A stretch of DNA of 64,000 nucleotides from Otis tarda (lineage: Eukaryota; Chordata; Aves; Otidiformes; Otididae), in the NCBI GenBank assembly GCA_026413225.1, contig CM048552.1:162204053-162268052 (forward strand), read 5' to 3'. The notes beneath the pieces are model-generated. The model saw only the letters and a list, made by a program, of their open reading frames with translations, was not told where the DNA came from and did not search any database. Positions 51,841 through 63,082 of this stretch are shown here, in pieces (positions within the stretch are counted from its first letter, which is position 1; the number at the start of each line of letters is the position of its first letter). The translations under genes and the position numbers were made by a program.

Positions 51841-52840
51841 AACAGCAGAATTTCTATATATAAGGTGAAAAAAAAAACTTTTTTCCCTTTGGAATCCTGA
51901 ACAGCAGCAGTTAATGCATGTTTTTACTTTGTAAAGGACAAACAGCAATATTTTTGTTGCTGTTGTTGTTGTTCACACTTCAAACAATGTGAAAAGTACT
52001 GAGTTATAGGGCTTATATCCTCCAAATTTTCTACCTTATCTTCTACAACTTGTTTCCATCAGTAAAAGACAGAGGTATGCTAATGTGAACAGGGTGTTAA
52101 AGAAGCAGAACTTCTCATGACAAGTTTGGAAACTCTACATGAGACATTACAGGCAGCAATCAGCCTTTCTTCCTCTCTTCCAATGAAGGCTTTGGGGGAA
52201 GAATTTGAAAACTGGAAATACCAGGTAATAAACTAGATAAGGATAAGGAGGATTCTTTTCAGACGAAAATTTGAAGACTTTGAGTTTCTGTTCCTTTTAA
52301 TGTTTCTAAAGAAAGAAAACACTCTTTGTGATTGTGTTTTGTAACTTGGCTTTCCTCAAGTGGCAATAGCCTACTATAGAGTTCCAAAGGAAAGAAGATT
52401 TAGCCAGTATCTTCCTCCATTTGTGTCTGATCTGCTCTGGACATCTGTGAGCTTGTGGATTGGGGCAGAGTGATGGTTACTCAGGAGTTGCTTCTGATAT
52501 GGAAGTTACTGGTCATTGTCTTCCATGTCTCTGCTCCTTAGAGTGATCAGCATCCTTGCTTTTTTCTGTACTTTTCACCCTTCTCTGCTGTCTTCCCTCC
52601 CTTAAATCCCAGAGTATTTCCTCATGATACACAAAAATACTGGTGGCTGCCCACACTTGCCTACATTAGCTTTGTATAACAATTGCAAACACTTAGAGGA
52701 AATAAGTATAGAATGAGTCAGATAATTCAGTAATATAAAATGGAAACTAGTTTTGGATTTTGAATGTTTTGGGCTTTTTTCTTCAAAGCTGTGAGCTCCT
52801 TGTTTAAACATAGCTATCGCCAAATTTAGACACCAGGAAC
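51841..52840. other. Non-coding sequence with short GTT repeat
   Basis: Contains a TTGTTGCTGTTGTTGTTGTT run at about 51954-51973. No gene was recognised. Confidence 0.6.
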
Positions 52841-53050
52841 AAATATTTTACAATAAGCATGGAGCACTGCAACAGGTTGCCCAGAGAAGTGGTTGATGCC
52901 CCATCCCTGGAAACATTCAAGGCCAGGTTGGATGAGGCTCTGAGCAACCTGATCTGGCTGGAGATGTCCCTGCTCCTTCCAAGAGGGTTGGACTAGATGA
53001 CCTTTGAAGGTCCCTTCCAACCCTAACCATTCTGTGATCCTATGATTCTA
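52841..53050 (+). mobile_element. CR1 3'-end fragment
   Basis: Begins in the ORF2 region corresponding to [12 protein letters not shown] (TTACAATAAGCATGGAGCAC). It continues through [20 protein letters not shown]-like text and the 3' UTR (GTTGGACTAGATGACC, GGTCCCTTCCAACCC), to a corrupted octamer tail ending near 53049. Confidence 0.93.
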
Positions 53051-53935
53051 AATGAATTTGTGTTAGAAGAGATTTTAACAGTACATAGCATAACTTACAA
53101 GAAGTTGAAAATAATGAAATCTTTTCTTAGAATTCAAGAGACTGTTGCAAATCACAGCTCTAATCCACTGCCATATTAATCAGTTTTTATATGAATGTAA
53201 ACAGAGCTGCATTGTTGTACTAGGCTATCATATGGCATATAACACGGTGGTCAGAACCAGGAAATATCTAGAGAACAGAGGCAAACCCAAGAGGCATTTC
53301 CCTTAAGATTCCATGCTACTGCTAGTTCACATTTTAAATCTAAATTAAAGCAAAGAAAACAATAAAAGCAAGCGCTGTTTTCAAAAAAGACCACCCACAG
53401 GTATTTCCTTGCAGAATAATGGGCTCCGGCCAGTGAGCAACAAGGCTTCTCCTTCTGAGCCTGCGACAATGAGAATTTACAGTCTTCTCCACTGGGTGGC
53501 AGCCTAGGATGCAGCAACAGAAAGAACTGCTCTCTCCCGAGGATCCCCCAAAAAAGATAAATCTTCCACTGTTAATGTTTACCTCAAGTTTTTGCTTCTG
53601 TTGGTGTTGCAATTGGCAACGTTGTGAACGTATGGAAAAAAGAAACTTTGAACAAAGGTGATTGATTATGGCCTAATTGGATTGGATGCAGTTAAAACAA
53701 GTATTAACATAGCCCCCTCAAATCTCATTTTCTGTTTAACTGTTTCTCTTCGATCATAACAGGGTCAGGAAAAGTGAACCACAGTTGCCATTAGAAGCAT
53801 CTGAAATCAATGCTGACTTCTGATAAGTGGTTTCTCACATGCATCATAATTACAGCTCTGCGGGTTTTTTTTAGAATGAATTATTTTAATAGTCACTTGA
53901 ATTTATAGTAAGAAAATATAAGATGCAAATAAGGG

Positions 53936-53973
53936 AAAAAAAAAAACAAAAACCAAAAACACCAAACCAAACA
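53936..53973. repeat. A-rich (CAAAA/CCAAA)n low-complexity run
   Basis: A11 followed by CAAAAACCAAAAACACCAAA and CCAAAC. A very similar composition occurs at 58453-58510. Confidence 0.8.
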
Positions 53974-54173
53974 CTATGTCTCCAATTTGTTTAAAAGGCA
54001 GAATGCACTTCCCCTGCTGAAATTCCCTAGAACAAGAAGGACTCCTTTCCAAAATACTTGCAAACAGACTCATTTTGTTTTCTGAAGTTATTTTGTGGCA
54101 GAAAAAAAATCAAGAACAATAAAATTACCAAGTCCACTTTGTCATTGCTGCATGATGATTAATGTGACTCCAA

Positions 54174-54376
54174 TGAAGTGAAAACAAAGAAAGGGAGTGT
54201 AAAGAAGAAAGGCTTGAAGTGGAAGACAAAATAGAGACAAGAAAACGGAAATCAATGGGAAAAAGATGTGAAAAATACTGGATAAGAAAGGTGTGCAAAT
54301 ACAAGTTAAACTAAAGAAAGTAATGAAAAATGAGAGGTGGATGATAGATTAGAAGGAGAGAAAGAAAAAAAAAAAA
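54174..54376. repeat. Purine-rich strand segment
   Basis: About 200 bases where the plus strand is strongly dominated by A and G, ending in GGAGAGAAAG and A12. Pyrimidines are isolated. It is not a simple tandem repeat. Confidence 0.6.
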
Positions 54377-55027
54377 TCACGTTGGTATTTTCTTCCAGAG
54401 AAATAACAGGAAATTAATATATATGTTGGAGCTCTTTGTACTGTATGAAATTAAGAGGAAAAAAGTTTCTCTGTTTTTTGTCACAGTGGGGAAGCCCATA
54501 AAACTTCAAAACATTTCTGCTATAGCTTCTGGCTCTCACTTCCTTGTTCTGGGGGATTGCTACAAAGCTGGGTATTGTGAATTCACAGTATATATGCCTT
54601 GGAGTGAAGGCACAAGCATGAGTGACCATTACATTACAGCTGGTTTATATTCATTGAGTGCCCAATAATATATTTTTACCTTTTCGTAAGAAAAAAAAAT
54701 GGTTCAGAAACACCCAGTATAGTATCATGGAGAAGAAGTTCAAATGAAGAAATGCCTCCACTCAAGAAACTCCACTCTGTAACCATCCACTCTCTAAGGT
54801 CAGCCAGCAGGGACCTGGACTCTGTTACACTTTCTCCCTTCTTTTCCTTGGGTACAGTCCCTCAGTTTCTGGTAGTTTATAGAAAGTAGAGTTATATAGT
54901 TACTTTACGAAGAGTTCTTGATGAATTATTCCATTAATTTATCTAGCCATTCTTTGAGTGCAGATATACTTTTGACTTCCATAACATTTCAGGACAGACA
55001 TTCTGCAATTTAATTATACATTGTGAG

Positions 55028-57515
55028 TAGAATCATAGAATCATAGAATCATAGAATCACATGGTTGGATGGGACCTATAAGATCATCTAGTCCAACCAT
55101 CTTCCCACTACCATTGCTGTCACAGCTACTAAACCATATCTTGTAGCTTCTCATCAAGCCGCCTCTTGAACACTGCCAGGGACGGCGACTCTACCACCTC
55201 CCTGGGCAGGCCATTCCAGTGCCTGACCACTCTTTGAGAGAAAAAGTTTTTCCTCACGTCCAATCTAAACCTCCTCTGGTACAACTTGTGGCCATTTCCT
55301 CGGGTCCTGCTTGTTGCCTGGAAGAAGAAGCCAAACCCCTGTTCATCAACCTGCCTTCAGGAAGCTATAGAGTGCAATGAGGTCTCCCCTGAGCCTCCTC
55401 TTCTCCAGACTAAACAATCCCAACTCTCTCAGCCGCTCCTCATAAGACTTGTGCTCCAGACCCCTCACCAGCTTTGTTGCCCTTCTCTGGACATGTTCCA
55501 GGGCTTCAATGTCTTTCTTGTAGTGAGGGGCCCAAAACTGAACACAATACTCGAGGTGCGGCCTCACCAGTGCTGAATACAAGGGGATGATTACCTCCCT
55601 GCTCCTGCTGGCCACACTATTTCTAATGCAGGCCAGGATGCCGTTGGCCCTCTTGGCCACCCGGGCACACTGTTGGCTCATGTTCAGCTGAGCATCAACC
55701 AACACCCTCAGGTCCCTTTCCTCTTCACAGTCCTCCAGCCACTCAGCTCCGAGCCTATAGTGCTGCATGGGGTTATTGTGGCCAAAGTGCAGGACCCGAC
55801 ACTTGGCCTTGTTGAACCTCATCCCATTCAGCTCAGCCCAGCAATCCAGCCTATCCAGATCCCTCTGAAGGGCCTCCCTACCCTCAGGCAGATCAACACC
55901 GCCACCCAACTTGGTGTCATCTGCAAACTTACTGAGGGTACACTCAATCCCCTCGTCTAGGTCATCAACAAAGATATTGAACAAGATGGGCCCAAGTACC
56001 GACCCCTGGGGGACACCACTTGCAACAGGCTGCCAGCTGGACTTGACTCCATTAACTACTACCTGCTGGGCACGGCTCCCTAGCCAGTTCTTTATCCAAA
56101 GAAGGGTATACCTACCCAGTCCACAGGCAGCCAGTTTCCCTAGGAGAATACTGTGAGAGACCGTGTCAAAGGCTTTGCTGAAGTCCAGGTAGACCACATC
56201 AACAGCCTTTCCCTCATCCACCAGTCTGGTCACCCAGTCGTAAAAGGAAATGAGGTTGGTCAAGCACGACCTGCCCTTCGTGAACCCGTGCTGGCTGGGC
56301 CTGATCCCCTGGATGCCACTCATATGCCGAGTCATCTCACCCAAGATGATTTGCTCCATAACTTTCCCAGGTACTGAGGTCAGGCTGACAGGCCTGTAGT
56401 TCCCCGGATCCTCCTTACGCCCCTTCTTGTAGATGGGAGTCACATCGGCAAGCCTCCAGTCCTCCAGGACCTCCCCAGATAACCAGGAGCGCTGGTAGAT
56501 GGCCGAGAGCGGCTCGGCAATCACCCCCACCAACTCCCTTAACACCCTAGGATGGAGCCCGTCCGGTCCCATGGACTTGTGGCAGTCCAGATGGAGAAGG
56601 AGCTCTCTAACTGTCTCCACCTGTACCACAGGGGGTGTATTCGGCCTGGCATCCCAGACTTCCAGATTAGGGCATAAAGTGCCCTGAGGATAACTGATCT
56701 GCCTATTAAAGGCAGAAGTAAAGAAGGCGTTGAGGACCTCAGCCTTCTCCTTATCCTCAGTGGTCACATTCCCCGCTGCATCAAGTAAAGGGTGTAGATT
56801 CTCCTTATTTCTTCTCTTACCACTGATATATTTGTAAAAGGATGTCTTGTTCTCTTTTACTGCAGTGGCCAATCTGAGTTCATGCTGAGCTTTTGCCTTC
56901 CTAACTTCCTCCCTGCATACCTTAGAAACTTCTTTGTAATCTCCCCAAGTAGCCTGTCCCTTCTTCCAGAGGACATAGACTCTCTTTTTCTTCCGGAGCC
57001 TCAACAATAGTTCCCGGTTCATCCACACCGGTCTTCTTCCCCTACGGCTCGCCTTACGGCATTCAGGAACAGCCCGTTCTTGTGCCTTTAAGATCTCCAT
57101 CTTGAGGACCGTCCAGGCTTCCTGGACCCCTTTACCTTTAAGGAGCGACTCCCAAGGGACCCTCGCAACAAGCGTCCTGAACAAGTCAAAGTCCGCCCTC
57201 TTGAAGTTCAGGATAGCCGTTCTGCTAGTGATCCTTCTGACATCTCCAAGAATAGAGAATTCTACAATTTCATGGTCGCTCTGCCCAAGACAGTGCCCAA
57301 CCTTCACGTCTCCCACCAGACCTTCTCTATTAGTAAAGAGTAGGTCAATCAGGGCACCACCCCTGGTAGGCTCTCGTACCAGCTGCATAAGGAAACTATC
57401 TTCCACACCCTCTAGGAACCTTTTGGACTGTTTCCTCTGCGCTGTATGATATTCCCAGCATATATCAGGGAAGTTGAAGTCTCCCACAAGAACGAGTGCT
57501 GGCGATTGCGCGTAG
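55028..57515 (-). mobile_element. Long young CR1 LINE (KLQDMV subfamily), 2.5 kb
   Basis: This is the longest CR1 in the window. The plus strand begins with four reversed octamers and the complement of the 3' UTR (CACATGGTTGGATGGGACC, TATAAGATCATCTAGTCC). On the minus strand the element starts near 57515 within the endonuclease domain ([11 protein letters not shown]) and runs without internal rearrangement to the tail. ORF1, the 5' UTR and the first part of the endonuclease are missing, so it is a 5'-truncated insertion. The clean tail and nearly open ORF2 make it one of the youngest elements here. No flanking duplication is obvious. Confidence 0.97.
55129..57508 (-). pseudogene. CR1 ORF2, endonuclease (partial) plus reverse transcriptase, one frameshift
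   Basis: An open frame of at least 713 codons (57487 down to 55346) contains, in order: endonuclease [18 protein letters not shown] and the catalytic SDHEIVEF; linker [16 protein letters not shown] text [89 protein letters not shown] and [12 protein letters not shown]. The RT aspartates (LDF...AFD and FADD) are all present. The first codon assigned is GTG, but the frame continues upstream as [11 protein letters not shown], so the apparent start is only the truncation. After SFLKAG a one-base loss relative to the 42.8 kb copy puts the frame out. In the next phase the text continues DEQGFGFF...[11 protein letters not shown] to KLQDMV and a stop at 55129-55131. The protein would cut target DNA and copy CR1 RNA, but the N-terminus is missing. 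Confidence 0.95.
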
Positions 57516-60498
57516 GTATGTTCCTTTTTTTAGTTGGCTAGCCTGATGTCATTTATTGCTGGTAACTGTGAAGGACTATTCACTTTTTCAAGTTTATGTG
57601 CTGGAAATCTGTTTTGGAGTTAGATCTCCAAATGTTCCAGGAAAGTGGTCTCATTTAAGCAAAAAACCACAGTCGTAGGAGGATATATTATTGTAACTGT
57701 TACTCTGGTGTCCCTTTTTTTTGGTGTGTGATGAAAAACATACCTCAGAGTTGTTAGTTTTAACATGCTGTAACATAATACCTTTTTATGAAGATTCATT
57801 ATGGATTACTTTAATTTTTATTATATTGGTGCTGATTTGTTTGTTTAAAAATTTTTGCAGCAGAAAGTTGATCTATTTCCCAAATTTTTTTATGTTCTCA
57901 AGGTATTATAATTAGTTTGAACTCACAACAAATACTAAAGTAAAGGCAAAAATGTATCTTAATTTTACAAAATGCGAGTTTTTATAGAAGAGCAATGATA
58001 CCTTTGAGATCAAATGGAAGCTCACTTCAGGGTGAAATCTCCATTTTTGTTCTATCATCTCAGTAGATTTAAGTAGAAGGATTTCATTTATCCTGCCGGT
58101 TTATCTCCCTCAAATTAATACAGTTAGGGAATTCATCTACCTCCGTGTCTCCCAAAAAGCTTCTCCCAATGAAGTGAATTTAGTTGTGTTCAACAGTTAC
58201 CTGACTACAGTATGTATGCGTACCTCTTCATTGCAGGCAGACAGCTGAAGGTGAAGTAGCATTACAGATGCGCACAAGTTTAAATGCATAAGCTCAGAAT
58301 TATTTTATGCACATATAAATGAGAAAAATGAACTTATTACACTGCCTGTTTATGAGAAGATGAGACTTCCTAGGACATGACTTGTTCTGTCCCTAGAGAA
58401 AGAATTTGTTCTCTTCCTACAAAATGATAATCCTATCTATTCAAGGTCTATTAAAAAAAAAACAAAGAACCAACCAACCAAACAAACCAAAAAAAAACCC
58501 AAAACAAAGCAATTCCCAAATAGTTTATATGTTTTCTGGAGGTGATTGAAGTATTAGAGAAAACTGCTCATCTGAACAACAACTGTAGGAGCTTTTTATA
58601 TATGGCTTCTCTTCTTGTATTCCACTACAATTTGTGTACACAGCTGAGACGAGTTTTTCTTGTCATGAGCATCTGTTTGACTCATCGTATGTGCTGTATT
58701 TATCACTGTGAACTGTTCCAATGGCAGTGTTGAAGCATCTGCCATGTAGGCTCTCTCTACAGAGGAGTTCAAAGTCTGAAGGAATCCAACAGAAGGAAGC
58801 AGAGAAAAACAATTCGATGAGCTTCAGCTGATGTTCAGAGAACTTGTTTGTCTTTTACCTACAGTGGTTGTCTTCTGGCAACATTTACCTAAGGATGGTG
58901 CACAGTGGTGCACCTGTAACTACAGCTTGCTGAGGCACAAGGTAGAAGTGACCCATTTCTGTAGTCTCTTTCTGATAGTCATGAAATATGCTTTGAATTG
59001 TCTCTATTTGTTCTCTTAGGGTGGAAACTTCTATCAGACTTACACATCCTTGAGGGCAAGATTCCGATCATCTAAGCTACGTAGCTCCTCTGTGCTGCTC
59101 ACCTCAAGTGATTACAGTGGTAACAAACAGCCAGTCTACTAGCACTAAGTAGTCAATGTCTCTCTCCATTGACTATACAGACTCAAGAAGCCCAGATTCA
59201 ATGCCTCAGTTACGCACAGCTAAAAAAGTCAGTTGAATCTCATCCCTAAAATGAAGTCTTCCTTGTATACTCAAATATGACATAACAAACACATGAATCC
59301 AAAAGAATCAAATGTATTGACTGAAACATGAGTTAAATTATTTTTCATTTTAAATCATTCACAGGTGTCTAAGTAAATAAACAACTTCTGGCTATTTGAC
59401 CTAACATTTGTTTTCTGCAAATATATTCCTTTACTAAGCAAGTAAAAGCACAGAAGAGGTGGCAGAGTCTAGCTATCAGCTCTTGAACTGGCTGGTAAAA
59501 ATTCTCCTTTGAAAACCTAACTCTCTAGATACAAAAATATGGATTTGAAATTAAATTATTACTGCCAAGATCTGTGTGAATACAGTCTGTGCTGTCAAAA
59601 GGCTGAAGGGCAGTACTCCAGAATGAGCTTTCATGGGTTTGGATCATAGTCAAATCTTTCCTGTGCTAGAAATACATACAGTCAAGAGCCAGTTGCCCTT
59701 ATCTTGGGATTCTTGTTCAAGGAATTGAAGAAAATATAGAGGTTATCTGCAAATACAGGAGGCTTTTGCTCAAAAAATAACTATAAGGGTCTATGCAGTC
59801 TGTCTCCATTAGCTGCTGGTAAGAACCCCTATACCATTCAGTACTGCAGCGTGTTAACTGATCATGTTTAATATTTTAAAATGGAAAATTAAATACAATT
59901 ATACCAAAACAATCATTTGTTAGGATTTTTAAAATTAGTTTTTATTTATTTTAAACAGCTTCTGTACAAGGATTTCAGGAGGCACTGATAATATATTTTT
60001 CTTCCCTAAGTAGAATCAAACATGATGCTTTGATGTTTGTATCGAAGGCAATAATATTAGCTATCTGCCATGCTATCTTTTTAGATTCCAGAAGTACTTA
60101 ATTAAACAAAAAAAAATGCAGTTTTATTAGACTCTAGCATAGGATAAGCTTATTACTTCCTCTTACTGTTGTCCTCATGTGTGATTCAGAGGTTTTAAAG
60201 ACATCAGGATATGAAAGTGAGACATACTAAAAGAAGGACTGGTAGGAACATACTTGTGTACAGAAATATAAGCCTCTCAAATACTTTTGTCATCATATTT
60301 AGAAAAAGAACATGAACCTAACGATTTTTACAGGACTTTATAAGAAGTGGAGACTTAAAACGTGGAGTTATAGATGCCAGAACCTCTCCTACAATGAAAA
60401 TAGGCTTGCAAAAAACAAAATCTCGTATTCTTTCCATAAAGAGCCTGACACTCTCCAAATTAATTCCTAATTCTATCTAGTATTTAAAATGAAATAAC
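57516..60498. other. AT-rich non-coding sequence
   Basis: No gene was recognised. An A/C-rich low-complexity run lies at 58453-58510. Open frames stay below 70 codons. Confidence 0.6.
58453..58510. repeat. A-rich (CCAA)n low-complexity run
   Basis: A10 followed by CAAAGAACCAACCAACCAAA, CAAACC, A9 and CCCAAAAC. Low-complexity sequence with CCAA periodicity. Confidence 0.85.
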
Positions 60499-61371
60499 AC
60501 TCAGGGATCAGTACTGGAACAGTACTGTTTAACATCTTTGTCGGCAACATGGACAGTGGGATAGAGTGCACCCTCAGCAAGTTCGCCAACAACACCAAGC
60601 TGTGTGGTGTGGTCGACACACTGGAAGGGAGGGATGCCATCCAGAGGGACCTTGACAGGCTGGAGAGGTGGTCCAGTGCCAACCTTATGAAGTTCAACAA
60701 GGCCACGTGGAAGGTCCTGCACATGGATCAGGGTAATCCCAAGCACAATTACAGGCTGGGCAGAGAATGGATTGAGAGTGAGAAGGACTTGGGAGTACTG
60801 GTGGACAAGAAGCTCAACATGAGCTGGCAATGTGTGCTTGCAGTTCAGAAAGTAACTGCATCCTGGGCTGCATAAAAAGAAATGTGGCCAGTAGGTTGAG
60901 GGAGGTGATCTCCCCCTCTACTCTGCACTCTTGTGACCCCACCTGGAGTACTGTGTCCAGCTTTGGAGCCTCCAACACAGAAAAGACATGGACCTTTCAG
61001 AGTAAGTCCAGAGGAGGGACATGAAGATGATCAGAGGGCTGGAGCACCTTTCCTATGAGGACAGACTGAGAGAGCTGGGGCTGTTCAGCCTGGAGAAGAG
61101 GAGGGTCTGGGGAGACCTTATAGCAATCTTCCAGTACCTAAAGGGGGCCTACAAGAACGACGGGGAGAAACTCTTTAGCAGGGCCTGTTGTAATAGGACA
61201 AGGGGTAATGGTTTTAAAATAGAGGGAGATTCAGACTGGATATAAGGAAAAAAAAAATTTACAATGAGGATGGTGGAACACAGTAATAGGTTGCCCAGAG
61301 AGGTGGTAGATGCCCTGTCCCTGGAAACGTTCAAGGCCAGGTTGGACAAGGCTCTGAGCAACCTGATCTAG
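60499..61371 (+). pseudogene. CR1 ORF2 C-terminal remnant, several frameshifts
   Basis: One frame gives [40 protein letters not shown] and [21 protein letters not shown] second gives [18 protein letters not shown], and a third gives [20 protein letters not shown] and [20 protein letters not shown]. The FADD box reads FANN. At least three frame changes lie between 60850 and 61250, and the natural stop after SNLI is still recognisable at 61369-61371 (CTGATCTAG). Confidence 0.9.
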
Positions 61372-61456
61372 TCGGGGATGTCCCTGCTCCTTGCAGGGGG
61401 GTTGGACTAGATGACCTTTAAAGGTCCCTTCTGACCCTAACAATTCTATGATTCTA
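60499..61456 (+). mobile_element. CR1 LINE, 5'-truncated, 1 kb
   Basis: Starts abruptly within the RT motif equivalent to PQGSVLGP (CTCAGGGATCAGTACTGG). It ends with 3' UTR GTTGGACTAGATGACC, then AAAGGTCCCTTCTGACCC, and one and a half octamers near 61456. It belongs to the VFQYLKGAY / ALSNLI type but is more decayed than the neighbouring copy. Confidence 0.94.
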
Positions 61457-61931
61457 ACTTCAAGGAACTATGCAAACCAGAAAGTTTTATACCTTATTCA
61501 AGAATATGTTCCATCTTTGACCAAAGGTACTGCAAAAGAGTTAGAGTGGTGCTTGGTCCTGTACAATCCTTTACTACTTAATGCAGTTACCTTCATACGT
61601 GACTTTGACTAGAATATCAGCACTAGCAAAAATCAATCAACACTGCTACATGACATTATTTTCAACATATGGATCAACATGTGTACCTAGTTTTCTGGTG
61701 AAATATCTCAAACACTCAGGCATAATGGTCCTGGACCAATCTCCCAGGTTTAACACTTGCTGTTAAGAGTATTTTGGTTTTTTAATCTCGGTACAGATAC
61801 TTTGTATTAGTGTTTAAATAGATTTGAGTTTCTAGATATTCTAAACTTAGATAACATAAATCCTACCACTGCCTTTAGACTGACGCCATTTACAGTCAAG
61901 GGGGAGAAACAAGTCCTTCTAGGAAGTTCTT
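61457..61931. other. Spacer between two same-strand CR1s
   Basis: AT-rich sequence of about 475 bases with no recognised feature. Confidence 0.6.
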
Positions 61932-62988
61932 GTGCAAAGCTTTTGACACTGTCCCGCATGACATCCTTCTCTCTAAACTAGAGAGGCATGGGTTCGATGG
62001 ATGGACCACTCGGTGGATAAGGAGTTGGCTGGATGGCTGCACTCACAGAGTGGTGGTCAACGGCTCAATGTCCAAGTGGAGACCGGTCACCAGTGGCGTC
62101 CCTCAGGGGTCCGTGTTGGGCCCGGCCCTGTTCAACATCTTTGTCGGCGACATGGACAGTGGGATAGAGTGCACCCTCAGCAAGTTCGTCAATGACACCA
62201 AGCTGTGTGGTGCCGTCGACACGCTGGAAGGGAGGGATGCCATCCAGAGGGACCTTGACAGGCTGGAGAGGTGGGCCCGTGACAACCTCATGAAGTTCAA
62301 CAAGGCCAAGTGCAAGGTCCTGCACCTGGGTCGTGGCAATCCCAGGCACAAATACAGGCTGGGCGGAGAATGGATTGAGAGCAGCCCTGAGGAGAAAGAC
62401 TTGGGAGTGCTGGTAGACGAGAGGCTCAACATGAGCGGGCAATGCGCCCTTGCGGCCCAGAAGGCCAACCGCATCCTGGGCTGCATCAAGAGGAGCGTGG
62501 CCAGCAGGTCGAGGGAGGTGATTCTGCCCCTCTACTGTGCCCTGGTGAGACCCCACCTGGAGTACTGTGTCCAGTTCTGGAGTCCCCAACACATGAAGGA
62601 CATGGACCAGTTGGAAAGGGTCCAGAGGAGGGCCACCAAGATGATCAGGGGGCTGGAGCACCTCTCCTATGAGGACAGGCTGAGAGAGTTGGGGCTGTTC
62701 AGCCTGGAGAAGAGGAGGCTCCAGGGAGACCTGATAGCGGTCTTCCAATACCTCAAGGGGGCCTACAGGAAAGATGGGGAGAAGCTGTTCAGCAGGGCCT
62801 GTTGTGATAGGACAAGGGGTAATAGGTTTAAATTAGAAGGAGGTAGGTTTAGATTAGATATTAGAAAAAAATTTTTTACAATGAGAGTTGTAGAGCACTG
62901 GAACGGGTTGCCCAGAGAGGTGGTGGATGTCCCATCCCTGGAAATGTTCAAGGCCAGGCTGGATGAGGCTCTGAGCAACCTGATCTAG
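61932..62988 (+). pseudogene. CR1 ORF2 C-terminal two-thirds of RT, frame fully open
   Basis: About 350 codons without a stop: [97 protein letters not shown] and [20 protein letters not shown], ending in ALSNLI and TAG. The catalytic FADD box reads FVND, so the RT would be inactive, and the endonuclease and RT fingers are missing through 5' truncation. The apparent first codon is not a true start, because the family frame continues upstream in complete copies. Confidence 0.95.
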
Positions 62989-63082
62989 TCAGGGATGTCC
63001 CTGCTTCTTGCAGGGGGGTTGGACTAGATGACCTTTGAAGGTCCCTTCCAACTCTAACCATTCTATGATTCTATGATTCTAT
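61932..63082 (+). mobile_element. Young CR1 LINE, 5'-truncated, 1.15 kb (ALSNLI subfamily)
   Basis: Begins inside the RT motif [13 protein letters not shown] and runs through an entirely open ORF2 remainder. The 3' UTR (GGGTTGGACTAGATGACC, AAGGTCCCTTCCAACTC) leads into a clean tail of three ATTCTATG octamers ending near 63082. The low divergence and intact tail indicate a recent insertion compared with the other VFQYLK-type copies. Confidence 0.97.

Larger units (their letters stand above)
53051..55027. other. AT-rich non-coding sequence with purine-rich strand
   Basis: Contains an A/C-rich stretch at 53936-53973 and a strongly purine-biased segment at 54174-54376. The small frames at 53251-53612 (two overlapping on the minus strand) and 54423-54668 show no recognised domain. 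Confidence 0.55.

Noticed and set aside
62065-62748. Long antisense open frame (227 codons) through the CR1 at 61.9 kb, with similar antisense frames at 4923-5540 and 60501-60830
   Set aside because: The same antisense phase is open in several CR1 copies and gives low-complexity Pro/Leu/Gln-rich text with no domain. Codon composition of the real RT frame explains it.
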